In this document: positions 6,328-6,389 of the stretch, piece after piece | Position numbering within the stretch: the first letter of the stretch is position 1 | Layout of the letters: each line of letters begins with the position of its first letter | Source: an uncultured Novosphingobium sp. | Lineage (GTDB): Bacteria; Pseudomonadota; Alphaproteobacteria; Sphingomonadales; Sphingomonadaceae | DNA: 6,389 nt | Reading direction: 5' to 3' | Assembly: GCA_946886365.1 (NCBI GenBank) | Contig: CAMPIM010000149.1 | Coordinates: 1 to 6,389, forward strand | Notes under the pieces: generated by a model | Told to the model about the DNA's origin: nothing | The model's database searches: none | The model's input: only the letters and a program-made list of their open reading frames with translations | Position numbers and translations under genes: made by a program

Positions 6328-6389
6328 GGGGGGGGCCCCCCCCCACCCCCACCCCCCCACCCCCAACCCCACAAAACAAAGACAAAAAA
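6328..6389. other. Low-complexity G/C/A homopolymer tail, probable sequencing or assembly artefact
   Basis: After CAATATC the sequence becomes G8 (6328-6335), then C9 (6336-6344), then C-runs broken by single A (6345-6370), and finally an A-rich stretch ending in A6 (6384-6389). It contains no T in 62 bases and has no coding character, unlike everything before it. It looks like a poor-quality read end joined to the contig. No gene or site is called here. Confidence 0.75.

Overview
This window is part of a flagellar locus from a GC-rich Gram-negative bacterium, most likely an alphaproteobacterium of the Sphingomonadaceae (Sphingobium or Sphingomonas type). That placement rests on the short single-domain FlgJ, the compact FlgK (444 aa), the MotB N-terminus with a His/Gly run before its membrane helix, and an inverted repeat after flgL whose core resembles one I remember as dispersed in sphingomonad genomes. 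No database search was done, so the taxon is an inference. All genes are on the + strand.

Layout. Bases 1-432 are the 3' part of flgH (L-ring lipoprotein; its 5' end is outside the window). Then come flgI (P-ring, about 450-1547), flgJ (rod-binding domain only, 1547-1861), flgK (1858-3192) and flgL (3205-4050), which are the two hook-filament junction proteins. flgI/flgJ and flgJ/flgK overlap at their stop and start codons, and flgK/flgL are 12 bp apart, so flgH-flgL reads as one translationally coupled operon segment. A 275-bp gap (4051-4325) holds a near-perfect 28-bp inverted repeat and, nearer motA, a pair of TAACCAT motifs that could be CtrA-type half-sites. motA (4326-5189) and motB (5193-6245), the stator pair, follow 3 bp apart. 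The last 144 bases hold a GC-rich hairpin/repeat, then a T-free run of G, C and A homopolymers that looks like a low-quality contig end.

Function. FlgH and FlgI build the L- and P-ring bushing around the rod. FlgJ helps assemble the rod through the cell wall. FlgK and FlgL join the hook to the filament. MotA and MotB form the ion-driven, peptidoglycan-anchored stator. The key residues checked in MotA (two helix prolines and the charged Arg/Glu pair) and MotB (the ion-binding Asp and the OmpA-like peptidoglycan motif) are all present, so the stator looks functional and probably proton-driven.

I found no undescribed system here: the coding content is conserved flagellar machinery. The points worth a second look lie in the non-coding parts (the inverted repeat, the possible motA promoter, the 3' repeat and the abnormal contig end) and in small protein-level departures from the enterobacterial model.
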